A stretch of 64,000 bases of DNA from Trichaptum fuscoviolaceum (taxonomy: Eukaryota; Basidiomycota; Agaricomycetes; Hymenochaetales; Trichaptaceae): NCBI GenBank assembly GCA_910574455.1, contig CAJSYZ010000008.1, positions 802,637 through 866,636 of the forward strand. Direction: 5' to 3'. A program made the position numbers and the translations under genes. Shown here piece after piece: positions 24,401 to 34,595 of the stretch. Numbering within the stretch: the stretch's first letter is position 1; each line of letters starts with the position of its first letter. The notes under the pieces were generated by a model. It searched no databases, was not told where the DNA came from, and saw nothing but the letters and a program-made list of their open reading frames with translations.

Positions 24401-25536
24401 TCCTTTGTCTGAAATTCACGAAACGGGACAAAGTCAAATTCGCCTTCTAAAGCCGGGTTATCCACCAAATTTCGGATTACTTCCAAAGGATCCCGATACC
24501 ATACATCATATTCTTTCCTCTTCCATGACTCGATGTTCTCGTTTGTCGCTTTTTGGCCATTGTCGTTAGTGTAGAAGTTACTGAAGGATTTCCAAGATAC
24601 ATCACCGACTTTTGTAGTGTCAATGATCTTGTACAAATTTTGTGCATCTCCATCGAGCAGTGCACCAGCTGTATCCAGACTTGAGTCATCATTGGGATCT
24701 GTCGCGTCCAATTCGGGATATCTAATAGATTTTGCGTTCTCCGTGGACTGAATTAGTTGATAAGCCTTCATAATTCCGAGAAGCTTTGTTATGTTGCCAG
24801 CAGACATTTGCTCTTCGCGATAGAGAAAATCTGCGAGCTCGAAATCTGCTCGGCACGAATAGGGAAACCAGTCATTTGACGCAGGTTCTTCCGTGAAACG
24901 GGCGGTTCTTCCTTTTCTAAGAAGTTCCCTTCTTCATCGCATGGAGTGGCTGCACGATATTTGGTGTCAGAATGCTAAAGTAAACTGGGGACATCATACT
25001 TAGCGCGCACCATTTAAATATCTGTGATACACCTTTAAGTTATCATTGTTCTCTTCATAATCTCCAATGTCGGAGTCCAGATCAGCAGAAGATAGGTCTT
25101 GGTCTTCAAGTTCGTCATCTCCAGTGTCAGCATGGGACAGGCAATCAGGACCGTCTAAATCTTGAAGCAGCTCGTCTCGGCCTATGCTAAGCATCGAGAT
25201 ATCCTGTGTGAGTATAGAAATGTCGTAGTCGTAACTTGAAGAGTTGCAGCCACTTTCATCTTCATGATGGCCCTCCAAGTCTGTTGGAAGTTCAGGAGAG
25301 CCGGGAAGAGCTTGAGGTGTCGAAGGTCGTGCGGGTCGCTTGGGTGAGGAATCCAAGTCGTAACCACAAGCAGCAGGTCTTGTTGCAAATGATGACGGGT
25401 GAGCTGAATATTCATGTCTTGTCCTTGCGGATTGATTCTTGAACCTCCTGCTGCAGAAGGAGAAGGTGCATCGAATAGTCGGGGGGAAGATATCTGTAAG
25501 ATGAACGGGTTTGGGCCTTCGCCGAGTTACCGGCAT
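21458..25536 (-). CDS. Plavaka-family DNA transposase (T), copy A
   Basis: A multi-exon gene of the Plavaka family, a CACTA-like DDE-type transposase common in Agaricomycetes. It starts MPVTRRRPKPVH and has a C2H2-type finger (CTFSFC...RHEYSAH). Family-typical blocks follow in order: YHRYLNG, FELADFLYREEQMSAG, TKVGDVSWKSF, YDVWYRDPLEVIRNLV, FREFQ, FRNYMSGNFAWEQA, GSMFVPVILGSDKTTVSV, NEYYPLYLSIGNV, AFLAIPK, LRRSVFGLGSYIADYPEQV, PFTNDIPRADICDLISPDLL, QIIKGVFKDHLVEWI, HAMVHYP, APSGLCSSITENKHI, VKETWRRSNRNDPLGQM, MREVIRSNPSWRG, GMRIARVMLLFSF, and a C-terminal HMHETLYESRQQ. These exons are open. One unresolved point is a one-base frame change near 24870-24940, between TPCDEEGNFLEKEEPP and SNDWFPYSCRADF, which also occurs in copy B. 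T is divergent from C across 477 bp. Confidence 0.88.
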
Positions 25537-26013
25537 TAGTTCCAGTAAATTGAACGCTGAATTTAAAGTTGAATGGCACGCTCAGCGGTGACGCCCGCGT
25601 AGTAACAACTTGAAGTTAGTAGTACTACTAGTAGTAGTACCGGTAGCCTGAGTAGCCACAGCCTCAGGCTGTCAGTGACTCAGTGGCACCGCCGCCAGCC
25701 TGCCAGTGAGCCTGCAAGTGCCAGTGAGTAGTACTAGTACCAGTAGCACTGTGATAGTACTAGTAATAGAGCTAGCCTGAGTATCCGAGTGTCCAAGTCC
25801 GAGTCTGAGTCAGGCTCATTCCGAGTCAGCCTAACTTGAAGGCTGCCAATCACTGGCACTGCCAGTGCCAGCAAGTGCAAGTGGGCGTAAATTTTCCTTG
25901 AATAGGCGCCCTCATCTCCAACTTCAACTACAACTTGCACCTTTGCCAACTCGATTCACCATCGAAACTCATAGCACCTGTCAGCGTGCCTCGACTTGAA
26001 ACACTGCACAAGA
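25537..26013. promoter_or_regulatory. Divergent T/C promoter region, copy A
   Basis: A 477-bp region between the start codons of the transposase (-) and C (+). The T-proximal half is word-rich (CTAGTAGTAG, GCCAGTG, CTTGAAGG). The C-proximal half contains a block conserved with copy B. It is the likely promoter for both genes. Confidence 0.55.
25881..25917 (+). promoter_or_regulatory. 37-nt block identical in both element copies
   Basis: The 37 nt at 25881-25917 are identical to 62883-62919, lying 97 bp upstream of the C start in both copies, while surrounding spacer has diverged. The block includes GGGCG ... CGCCC arms flanking an AT-rich TAAATTTTCCTTGAATAG centre. A TCATAGCACCTG motif is also kept between it and the start codon. 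A promoter or protein-binding site for C is inferred. Confidence 0.6.
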
Positions 26014-29000
26014 ATGTCAACTCGAAGACAAACGCGGGCTAAGAATAGCAATCAGCACCCGGGAGCCATAGTCAATAAACTCAGAACACGTCGAACGAAA
26101 GAGGAGGTATTGAGGGAGAAAGAAGAGAAGGAGAGAAGGAGAGAAGAGCAGGCCTCAAAGCGTGGTGAGGCATTGAGGGAAAAGGAGGAGAAGGAAAAAC
26201 AGAAGGAAGAACGGGCAGCTCTGCGCGAAGCTGCGGCTCAACAAGCCGCGGATGCGAGAGAGAAGAGAAAACTTGATGCGGAACAGAAACGGGCAGCAAA
26301 AGAACAAGAGGCATCTGAGAAGGTACGCAAAAAGAGAGCTGCAGCAGAGCAACAGGAAACAGCAATACTGGAGACGATGGAGCTTGAGAAGAATTTGTCG
26401 AAGGCTCTTGACATTCGCACCCAGATGGGCTCAACTGCACCTAAGCTGGCTGGCACTGACAAACGAGGGCTAAAAAAACCGAAAGACACTCCTGAAGCTA
26501 GTGAGTCCTTATCTTCAAGACAGCGACAGTCGAGTTACCAGATATTGGCATTGCAGGTTCAACGAACGAGGAAAAAGACAGCTTTTGTGAAGCTGAAGGC
26601 AATGCAAACTTTTATGTTCGTAAGTTGCATTACCTTTACGACTTTAGGTTTTGAAAGATGAACATATTGACTCACGTTATGATGCAGCCAATTCCGATGG
26701 ACCAGATAGAGAGCGCGCAAAAAAGGCGAGGAAAAAGGACACCAGAGGTGCACTTCCTTTCCGTACTTGTGTGCAGGGCGCAAAGGCTTCAAGTCGTATC
26801 ATAGGAGGCACTGGCTATCATAGTACGCTTGCAGGACAGGACAGCAGTCTTTCTGGTGAGGATACAGACATGATAGACTCGCCCAATACGTCGAAACGGA
26901 ACGATAAGACAAAGCGACCTGTCAGGGCACTTCGCAACACAGATGGATCCACTTTCTTCGGCGGAGAGGGCAGAAATCCTGAGATCGCAAGGAAGATAGT
27001 AGAAGATATTGACTTGTGAGTTTGAAGTCGTACTACTCAACCGTTCGCATCATAGTACGAAAGATGAGTTTCAAATTCAAACAAATTCAAGTTGATAGTA
27101 AGTGTGAAGCTTGATTTAAACTCAGCTACTTGAAGCTTATCATTGTAGTACTACTTACTACTACTACTAGTAGTACTAGTACTGATAGCTTGAATGCGCC
27201 CGCCACTGCCAGTGGCAGTTTGAGCGTGCCACGCGTGCGCCAGTGACACTGCCAGTGGCAGCGACCGTGGCGGCCCGGCGGGTCACCGCCGTGCCACACT
27301 TCTTCAAGATCATCATGAACCCGAACGTTGCAGCTTCTTCACTTATAATGCTCACATCCTTATCTTTGTTTCAAGTTGTGAGCCTGGCTGACACAAGGAA
27401 AATTTAGGCTCCCCGCCTCGGTGCAAGAGGATGCAAACTTTAGTCCTTGGGAGGATGAAGGAGAGACAGTAACCCTCACGAGTTTTCAAGGTGTAAAGAA
27501 TAGCTTTGCGAGCGAGCGACAGACGGCACATCTTGTTGACTCCGACACTGATAATGTGAGTTGGTTAAAGCATTCATTAGACTGGCAGATGAAATCTTAA
27601 TATTTTGATTGTGCGTTTAATTAGGACGCGAGGAGACTTACAATACCGCCCCAAGCCAATGTGAGTGCCGCTTAAAGTTCAAAGAAATCGTTCGATTCAC
27701 AGAGACTATGCATCGGTGGAGTCCCATGCACAACGATGGCTAATTAACAATGTTTCTGTATCGTATCAGGATGGAGCCAGCAATAAATCGAAGAAAAGGA
27801 AGCTATCCCGCGACACTCTCTCCGACTTGCAGGCTCCTACAACGTTGGTAAGTGGCATCATAATGTCTTGCTTCGTTCGCGCTACTTATCCTTCCTTCTT
27901 TGTGCTCTGGAGAAGAAGAATATCAGGAGACAATCGGCCGTTCAGGTGAGTGTTTCACATCAAAGCATGGATCTGGTGCCGGACTTTCTTGTGTCCTTCG
28001 GCGTCGACATATCTTTACTTCATTACTTACCAAACCGTACTCTGAATAGGGCGCGAAAATGCAGAGAATCGCCAACTCCCAGCTTGATGTAACGGTAAGT
28101 TTATTCTGCTTTTACCCCCTCACTACTCACCTGTCATCTCGTCAGGAGGGTATTACTGTCGATGGACATAGAGAGCAATCGCCGGCGTTGTATCTGCAGA
28201 TGCAGGTATGTGTAGGCATCGACACTCAATAGGACAACTTTCTGCACCCCTTTCTTTGGCAAGGATCTGGTCGTCTACTAAGCTTTGCTTATTGTAGGAC
28301 AGCATGATCGCGAATAATAAGAAGAGGAAGTCACCGCCGGACTCTAACTCGCATGCCGTGGTAATTCTTGCATTTCCACCCAATATTCAGATCACTTCCT
28401 TACTATCTAAAACAGACTAGCATGAACGTGTATATGAAGAAGCCGTCATCACAGGCTGCCTCGACAGTTAGTGTTAATCCTTCTAATCTCCATTTCATAT
28501 CATTTCTGATTAAGCAACAAGGATTTGAACCTCACTACTAGTAACAAGAGTAAACTGCAAGACAGTCATTCTCAGGCTGATATACTGGTATTCAATTCTC
28601 TTCGAGCTTTTCTTGGTAACAATTCCTCTAATTGCTACAGATGAAATCTTCTACTTCTATTCGCAATTTGAAGAGGTCTCTGGCGGCTCATGCGCAACAT
28701 ATTGCAAGTGTGAGCTAATTGCTGCAATTGATTCGTGTACTAATTCAAGGCTCCTTTAACAGGCAAGTGGTTGTGAGGTGTCGCTAACACCACGAGCACA
28801 ATCACCTGCGATGACGACAGTATCCATCAGTCCTGAACCCGAAGTGCTCGCAACCAAGGCTCATCTTGGTCATCGCAAAGTCTCTCGGACTACTAGCTCT
28901 GTGCGTTAATCAAATCATGTCTATGATATACATCCACTAACTTGCAGAAATGCAGACATCTGTAGGGCTTGAGGACAAGGATAGAAATAGTATCGGAAGG

Positions 29001-30385
29001 GAGGGATCCCGCGCTCCCGGCAAAAAAAGGGCAACGAATCAGTGTCTCCCTCCCGGAACTCAGGCAGGCTGGACTCACATTCTTCTGCCTTCGCTGTATC
29101 GCGCAGTTGGAAAGTCCACAACTCCATGGCAAAACCCGGACAATAAGTCCATCGGAGCCTTGTGGGGGAAGGTGTTTGATTCTGTCGAACTTAGTTACGA
29201 CACGCAATTGGCCGACATCTGTTCTTTAGTTGAGTCATCCCTTATTGTCTTTCATCGGCCATTTTGAATCAAGTATGATCTGCCCTGTAGGCAGCCCAGA
29301 GATGCTCTGATAGTTGGCGCAAGAAATTGTTCGAGAAAGCCGAACAATCAATTTCGAGTTTCGTCGGCAACGAGCGTTCTAAGTCGGTGGAGACCGAAGA
29401 AATTGTGAAGATGTTGCAGACGATGGTCGACAAGAAGAAAGCTGAACCATTCCTCTGGGAAAGCTGGCATAGTATGGATAAGGTATGTAAAAATTTGCCC
29501 CATGTCACCCTTCGTATCCCTGCATTGACTCTGAAAGTACAGAAGCAAGGGTTGTTCTGCTCTGATCTTGTAATCTCAGTGTTGTCCGTACACCTAGTCT
29601 TGGCCCTGGGTCGGCATAAAGTACTGGATAAAAACACAATAGGAAAGCCTATCGGTGCCCTCGCTCTTGCGGCAACCGCGGTATCTATCTACTTCAGTTC
29701 TTATAGTGGCTTTATTCGCTGAATTTCTCATGAACAGGTCAAGGTTGCAATCGACAAGCAAGTGGCCCGGTTGCAAAAGATCAAAGAAGAGTTTGGTGGC
29801 GCTGAGTGGTACTTCACCAGTGCTCTGTGGCAGCCTCATACGGACGACTATGTTAACTTATTGTCGAATTCCTCGTTTTTTACTGAATCAAACTGGGAGA
29901 AGGTCCGATCCCGCCTAGCAGCTTACAATTCCATTGAAGATTTTAGTGCGGGAAAGAACACCGAACTTGTTGGATCGGGTGTCACTGGCAGGGATTTCTC
30001 CCTGTATCTTGACGTTGGAGACGCGGATGCGAGCGGCGAGTATACATATGGCGAGGGCGCTACTAGAAGTAGTAAGTGCAAGGAGGATAAGGATAATGAC
30101 GGCGAAGAAGTCGAGGATTTCAAGGATAGGGAAGACGATATGGAGGACGAGAGTGTGCTTGGCGAGGGAGACGAGGTCGAGGACAAGGATCAGGAGGAGG
30201 ACAAGGATCAGGATCAGGATGAGAACAAGGATGCGGACGAGAATTTCAGCGTGGGTTATGGACGCAGTGGAGGTTTTGAGGGCGAGGAGAATGACGCAGG
30301 CAGAGAGGACTGGGAAGGTGAGGGCGATCGCGAGGAGGACGAGGGTTCATTATGGGATTCGGCTACGGACGGCGCAGACTTTTAA
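26014..30385 (+). CDS. Cassette gene C, copy A: charged coiled-coil protein with many small exons
   Basis: Starts MSTRRQTRAKNSNQHPG. About 150 residues of very charged coiled coil follow (runs of REKEEKERR and KEQEASEKVRKK type). A first intron of about 56 nt has donor gtgagt. Exon 3 (GALPFRTCVQGAK, STFFGGEGRNPE) is followed by a 386-nt intron full of palindromic words. Then comes a series of small exons, mostly bounded by gta/gtg donors at codon boundaries, several with basic nuclear-localisation-like runs (KSKKRKL, NKKRKSPP). The C-terminal part is globular: AGWTHILLPSLYRAVGKS, ALWGKVFDSVELSYD, SDSWRKKLFEKAEQSI, GKPIGALALAATA, GGAEWYFTSALWQPHTDDY. It ends in a long Asp/Glu-rich tail with the stop at 30383-30385. 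The ALALAATAV segment resembles DUF6532-type fungal proteins. A nuclear, DNA-binding partner of the transposase (like TnpA of CACTA elements) is my inference. Confidence 0.72.
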
Positions 30386-30585
30386 GAGCAGGTCGATCTC
30401 TGGTGAGCTTCGGCTTTGACCCATCACCCCGCCACTGTATTCAAGCTCTTACTACCATCAACTTGCAGTGGCATTCGTTCTCTGAATATGCCGAGGAACA
30501 GCCTGCCAGCGAGGCAGAAGTGGCAAAATACAATCTGGTTCAGGATGCCGTGGTGTAGCTACTGAGGGACCGTGACACTGATGCA
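30386..30585. other. 3' flank of C
   Basis: No gene supported. The 68-codon frame at 30352-30558 overlaps the C stop and shows no domain. Confidence 0.4.
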
Positions 30586-30989
30586 CTGATTTCTACTTAT
30601 TGTCTTAAATTACTTGTGGAAATGAAGTAATTCTGGAACCTCTTACGCACTTACACGCTTGAGTACTGCAAACCGACAGACAAAAAAGTCTGCTTATATG
30701 ATTAAATGATGAATTACTTATGGAATGAACTACTTGAACCCCTTACAAACTTATACACTTGAGCACTGCAATTCGAATGCCAGAAAAAAACTTCTGATAT
30801 GCTTGAATGCTGAAGACTGAATGCCTGAAGTACTGATTTAAGTCGACGGCACTGATTTCAGCAGGCCCCTTCCTGAATAATGAAACCACATGCCTGAAAT
30901 CAGTAAATCAGTAGAATTTCACTTCCCAGGGCTTCAGTAAATTTCAGACCGTTTAAGTAACCTTAAGTGAAAAAGAAGATTCCCTGATG
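30586..30989 (-). repeat. Right terminal/subterminal region of copy A
   Basis: Read inward from 30989 on the minus strand it starts CATCAGGGAATCTTCTTTTT, matching the left termini at 5381 and 44440 for about 33 nt. It then carries many CTGAAATC, ACTGATTT, TTCAGGCATTCAGT and AAGTGT/AAGTTT motifs, like the left subterminal region in composition but not collinear with it. The outer bases are TA. Confidence 0.65.
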
Positions 30990-31251
30990 TATTGCCGGAA
31001 GGCTCCCCTTTATTACATAAGTACTAATAGGGCGGCGGCTGGACAAATCTGTACAACGCTTCATCTTTCAACATTACTACACTTCTGCATGTTATCGAGT
31101 TATCTAAATGAAGCCGCTTTGTATGTGTGCACCCTAAAATTGAACCTCTGCACGACTATGCATCGACTCTTGGTTAGACTAGAGGATGTCAGGGCCTTCA
31201 TCTCTTTAAGGATGATAAGTGCTCTCACCATCTCTCGTTGAACTAGAATAT
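30990..31251. other. Right flank of copy A
   Basis: Open frames here show no domain or signal peptide. Word clusters stop at the element border. Confidence 0.4.
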
Positions 31252-31413
31252 TCATGCAGTTGGGCAAGGAACGCAACTCGTTGACGTTGTTACGCGTCCA
31301 GAAATAGTGGCTGATTCGACGAAGCAAAGGTCAGGGCAAGGACGAACGACAGCAGAAACAGAGCTGGTGGCTGCCCAGATGGCAATAAGCCAAGCCACAG
31401 TATAGGATCGCAT
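31252..31413 (-). CDS. Small secreted cysteine protein 1 (53 aa)
   Basis: A 53-residue single-exon frame with a hydrophobic signal peptide (MRSYTVAWLIAIWAATS, cleavage probably after SVSA). The short mature peptide has cysteine pairs CPDLC and CVPC, ending CVPCPTA. It shares layout with five nearby genes: signal peptide, proline-flanked CxxC or CxxxC pair, Ser/Thr spacer, and a C-terminal cysteine pair followed by Pro. Function is unknown; such short peptides in fungi are typically secreted effectors or wall-associated peptides. Confidence 0.6.
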   Translation of the reverse strand: MRSYTVAWLIAIWAATSSVSAVVRPCPDLCFVESATISGRVTTSTSCVPCPTA

Positions 31414-32270
31414 GATAAAAAGGCAAGTTCAGAGAGGTTAGAATGAAGTATTTGATGCTCATCTGTGTTTATCAAAGACACATTTTATACTTGGTCAATC
31501 TAAGAGCAAACCTGGCCCGAATCCGTATTCTAATGCTATCACTGGAACGCTGTGTGCCTTAAATTCTTATAGAGGATGAAACCCATTGACCCTACAGGTC
31601 TACATTTCCATGTGTCCGCGTAGCTCGGAGCATCAATTCTTTCATTCCAGATCTGCAGCACAAGTTTAAGGACACAATGGCCATAATCACACAAAGAATA
31701 TAGAGGGGTGAACAAGTAAGGAACAAGGTATTTGAGCTTGCATCATTCTGCGTGAAGCGAGGGAGATGTTCTTCCTCGTCGGCACTGAAATTTGGTAGAA
31801 TTTAGAGTGCGGTACGGATCTGTACTCCAGCCGGTGTATGGGCCGACTCACTGGAGTTCAGTCTACTCATGAAACACGATGGTGACCTTTCTAAGTTATT
31901 GGCACAGAATGTAAGCCCGATGTTGGCCATGGAACAGCGTCTCCGTAAGGATTTTCGGACCATACTTCCATCCTTACTAGGAAAATGTCCAGCCTCCTGT
32001 GTCAAGTGGAACAAGTCAAAGCGAGCCGTTGGACGTTTGGAAGGAGCTATCGCATTCGTTCGAAACATATGAAATGGCAATATACAGTCTAATCAAGCAC
32101 CGAAACCCTGGATGGTTTCATGCCTCATTACTACTCAGGACGTATCCATGGACCCCAACGTCGCACAACCGATTTGCTTACAGACTTGTCGAGGAAAGCG
32201 GGATTTATCGATCGATATCCTGGCGAGACGGGTAAGGCAATAGGGTTGGGAATGGAGATTGCAGACTCAC
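31414..32270. other. Spacer
   Basis: 857 bp. Open frames at 31802-32080 and 31869-32377 lie on opposite strands and lack recognisable features. None is called. Confidence 0.4.
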
Positions 32271-32459
32271 CTAAAGTGGACAGATACAGCTCGGGTGGCG
32301 AACCTCCACCCTTGGTTCCCTTCTTGCTAAGGAAGGGAGTGGCGAAAATTGGATGCCTTGGCAAGGAGGGCAACTAACGATAGGCCTCGGAGGATATTCT
32401 GTGATTGTTGCTCCAGCCACCGTTGTGATCACCAGAGCGAGGATAGCGAAGAAGCGCAT
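32271..32459 (-). CDS. Small secreted cysteine protein 2 (62 aa)
   Basis: Begins MRFFAILALVITTVAGA, a clear signal peptide. The mature part has SCPPC early and ends SCICPL at the stop. The CPPC plus terminal CxCP pattern matches the neighbouring small secreted genes. Single exon as read. Function unknown. Confidence 0.65.
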   Translation of the reverse strand: MRFFAILALVITTVAGATITEYPPRPIVSCPPCQGIQFSPLPSLARREPRVEVRHPSCICPL

Positions 32460-33571
32460 TTGGATATATGGTTCGCGATTTGATATAAGCTAAAGTTCTT
32501 TTTGCTCGCCTTTAGCGTTGGCTTTATGTGTTTCGAATGGTCCCGAACCTTTTCTGTATAAGCTTATGCGGCCTTCCTCCCGCTTACTTTTTGTCTAAAA
32601 CCCTGACTATGACATCGGCTTTAGAACTATTTCATCAGATCGCTGTATACTTGTGCCTCAACGAGTCACCCTTGATCCACTGAATCCTGGAGACACTGGA
32701 CTACCTATATGTCTTGACGTGTAATGGTGGAGGTTCTCAGCCTGACTTCGGGTAATTTTCACATCCTGCGCAGTATATATGAGCGTATGATTAAGGTACG
32801 CCGCTTACTTCCTCCTCTCATTTTCCATCACTGATTCGCTATGACCGTGTACTAGGCACCGTTCACCATTACATGCTGAATGAAAAGAGATTGCCTCGGT
32901 CTAGTGATCTGTCAGTATCCGCTGATCCCGCGGGTATACTAATTACCTCCGGTATAGTCCCTTGAACTCAAAGCTTACTGAAGTAGCACATTGACCGAAG
33001 AAGCGAACTTTCTTAAAATAGGCCTGTTCGACCTCTTTCGATAGGTTCAGCTCCATTGCGATAGAGCGGGTGCTGACGAGGATACTTGTGGAATCGTTCC
33101 GAAGTACTACTAGTACCTCACCTTTGTGATATACTAATCCTGATCATTGGAACTAAAGTGTCATGTAGCTAACTTCTAAGTCCACAGTCCACCTTAGAGT
33201 GATCAAGCTGACAGTTTCTGGCCTTTCAATGTCCGCTCGAGTTAAATCATGGTAGCTTGCCTCCCTAGCAATGTTCAAGACACTGGAATCATCTGGAATC
33301 TGGTATGTACATTTCGCATCGCACGGAACTATCTTGTAATATTAATAACAGATTATTATGCTCCTAGAGATGCCTGATTCAATACTAAATTTTCAGTATA
33401 ATTTTGTGAGCAAACTAACGCCGGTGAGAATCTAGTATTCATTACACACTTCGCTTCAAGGCAAGTGATGTTGCTTGACATCCATGCATGTTCACCCTAT
33501 TGGACAAGAAATAAAAGGCACGGTAAGTAATAGATTTGCACCAAATTGCTCCTGATGCTTACCCTGAATAC
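32460..33571. other. Spacer
   Basis: About 1.1 kb with no gene or structure that I can support. One short ACTACTAGTA word occurs near 33105. Confidence 0.4.
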
Positions 33572-33727
33572 CTAGCCACAACCACATCCGGGTGGAAATC
33601 TGCTGATGGTAGTTGTCGAAGTTGCCGTTCCTACTGGAGGGACGCATGGCGGGCAACCGATCAGTGCGGCAGTATACGCGACTTTTGCGACTGTAACAAG
33701 GATGAGGACTGGCAATTTAACTTTCAT
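33572..33727 (-). CDS. Small secreted cysteine protein 3 (51 aa)
   Basis: A 51-residue frame starting MKVKLPVLILVTVAKVA. Weak signal peptide, then GCPPCVPPVG, a Thr/Ser spacer and the terminal PPGCGCG. Cys-Pro-Pro-Cys and a final CxC pair match its neighbours. The frame is short, so the family resemblance is the main support. Confidence 0.55.
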   Translation of the reverse strand: MKVKLPVLILVTVAKVAYTAALIGCPPCVPPVGTATSTTTISRFPPGCGCG

Positions 33728-34193
33728 GTTGCACGGTTTTTAGGAACGATCTTTGCCTTCGTTTGCCTTAAAACCTATTGCTTTACACCGACAACCTAGT
33801 GAGCCTATAACTCGAAGAGTTCGCATTGTATTTCTATTTCGGACCCGCCGCGTGTCAAAAATGACCTCTGCGCAGTCTATCATTTCCCGTAAAACATGAC
33901 CTACATCACGAAGATGCCGACGTTTCAAAACATGGGCGCTGGGTCAGTGAAATCCACCTAACTTTTTATACCTTCACCACCGATGAATCGTCCCCGATCC
34001 AAAATGCGGAAGCATTGATCGTACCTGTCGGTTATAGGAGCTTCGTATTATAAACATCAAGTTACAAATTGCTTGTGAACTAAAGTACAGAATTAAGGGT
34101 CGTTCTCAGAGTTTCTACGGTGGATTAACCATAATCTTTATGATCCTGGTTAGAAGACATGTAATTATAACTTCTAAAATAAAACGTACGTGA
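33728..34193. other. Spacer
   Basis: 466 bp; nothing supported. Confidence 0.4.
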
Positions 34194-34595
34194 TTACACA
34201 GGGCAAGCGCAGAAGTCCCCCGTTCTGGCGTGCATCGGAGACAAGGTCGGCTGAGTAGAGTTTGAGCTTGAAGCACTTGATACCGAGACCGGCGTGACCG
34301 GTGCACTGGGCAAGGGAGGGCACGGGGGGCACCCCGTCGAGGTAGGATAGATTGTAGAAGAGTTGGACGCAGTAGTAGAACTAGAACTGATAGTTGTCGA
34401 AGATGATGTGTTATGGTGTGGGTGAGAATGGGTAGGATGGATCGTAGACGCAGTAGAGCTAGTACTGATCGTTGTCGAAGACGATGTGTTATGGTGTGGG
34501 TGAGGTTGATGAGGGTTAAAGTGATGCGGAGGGGCAGCCATTGAAGAGATGGCCATATAGACCGAAACACCGAAAACTGTGAGAGCGAACTTCAT
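34194..34595 (-). CDS. Small secreted cysteine protein 4, His/Ser/Thr-rich (133 aa)
   Basis: Begins MKFALTVFGVSVYMAISS with cleavage likely near MAAPP. The mature protein has two imperfect copies of a HPHHNTSSSTTIS unit, which may be O-glycosylated and metal-binding by composition, then GCPPCPPLPS and a final DFCACPV. It is the longest member of the cluster; the repeat is the difference. Function unknown. Confidence 0.65.
   Translation of the reverse strand: MKFALTVFGVSVYMAISSMAAPPHHFNPHQPHPHHNTSSSTTISTSSTASTIHPTHSHPHHNTSSSTTISSSSTTASNSSTIYPTSTGCPPCPPLPSAPVTPVSVSSASSSNSTQPTLSPMHARTGDFCACPV

Larger units (their letters stand above)
5381..30989. mobile_element. Proposed large Plavaka-type DNA transposon, copy A (25.6 kb)
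   Basis: The left terminus at 5381 (CATCAGGGAAACTACTTTTT) and the inverted right terminus ending at 30989 (CATCAGGGAATCTTCTTTTT read inward) match over about 33 nt with a few mismatches. Both are followed inward by repeats built on CTGAAATC, TCAGTA and CTTCAGG, the kind of subterminal repeats CACTA-like elements use as transposase-binding sites. Bases TA lie directly outside each end, compatible with a 2-bp TA target duplication. Inside are the cassette X (-), Y (+), Plavaka transposase (-), C (+), plus cargo or relics in the left arm. The left terminus plus about 280 nt is repeated at 44440 in front of copy B, which has the same cassette. The outer border is inferred; a smaller element starting near 12.95 kb is the alternative. 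Confidence 0.55.

Noticed and set aside
25996..26013. Upstream Met for gene C at 25996
   Set aside because: Only the Met at 26014 aligns with the copy B start context (RRQTRAKNS / QRQTRAKNS).
29923..30419. Ser-rich minus frame and Arg/Thr-rich plus frame over the C acidic tail
   Set aside because: Shadows of the Asp/Glu-rich coding end of gene C.
5381..30989. hAT-type element (ends beginning CAGGG with 8-bp duplication)
   Set aside because: Octamers outside CAGGG on the two sides do not match, and the enclosed transposase is Plavaka, not hAT.
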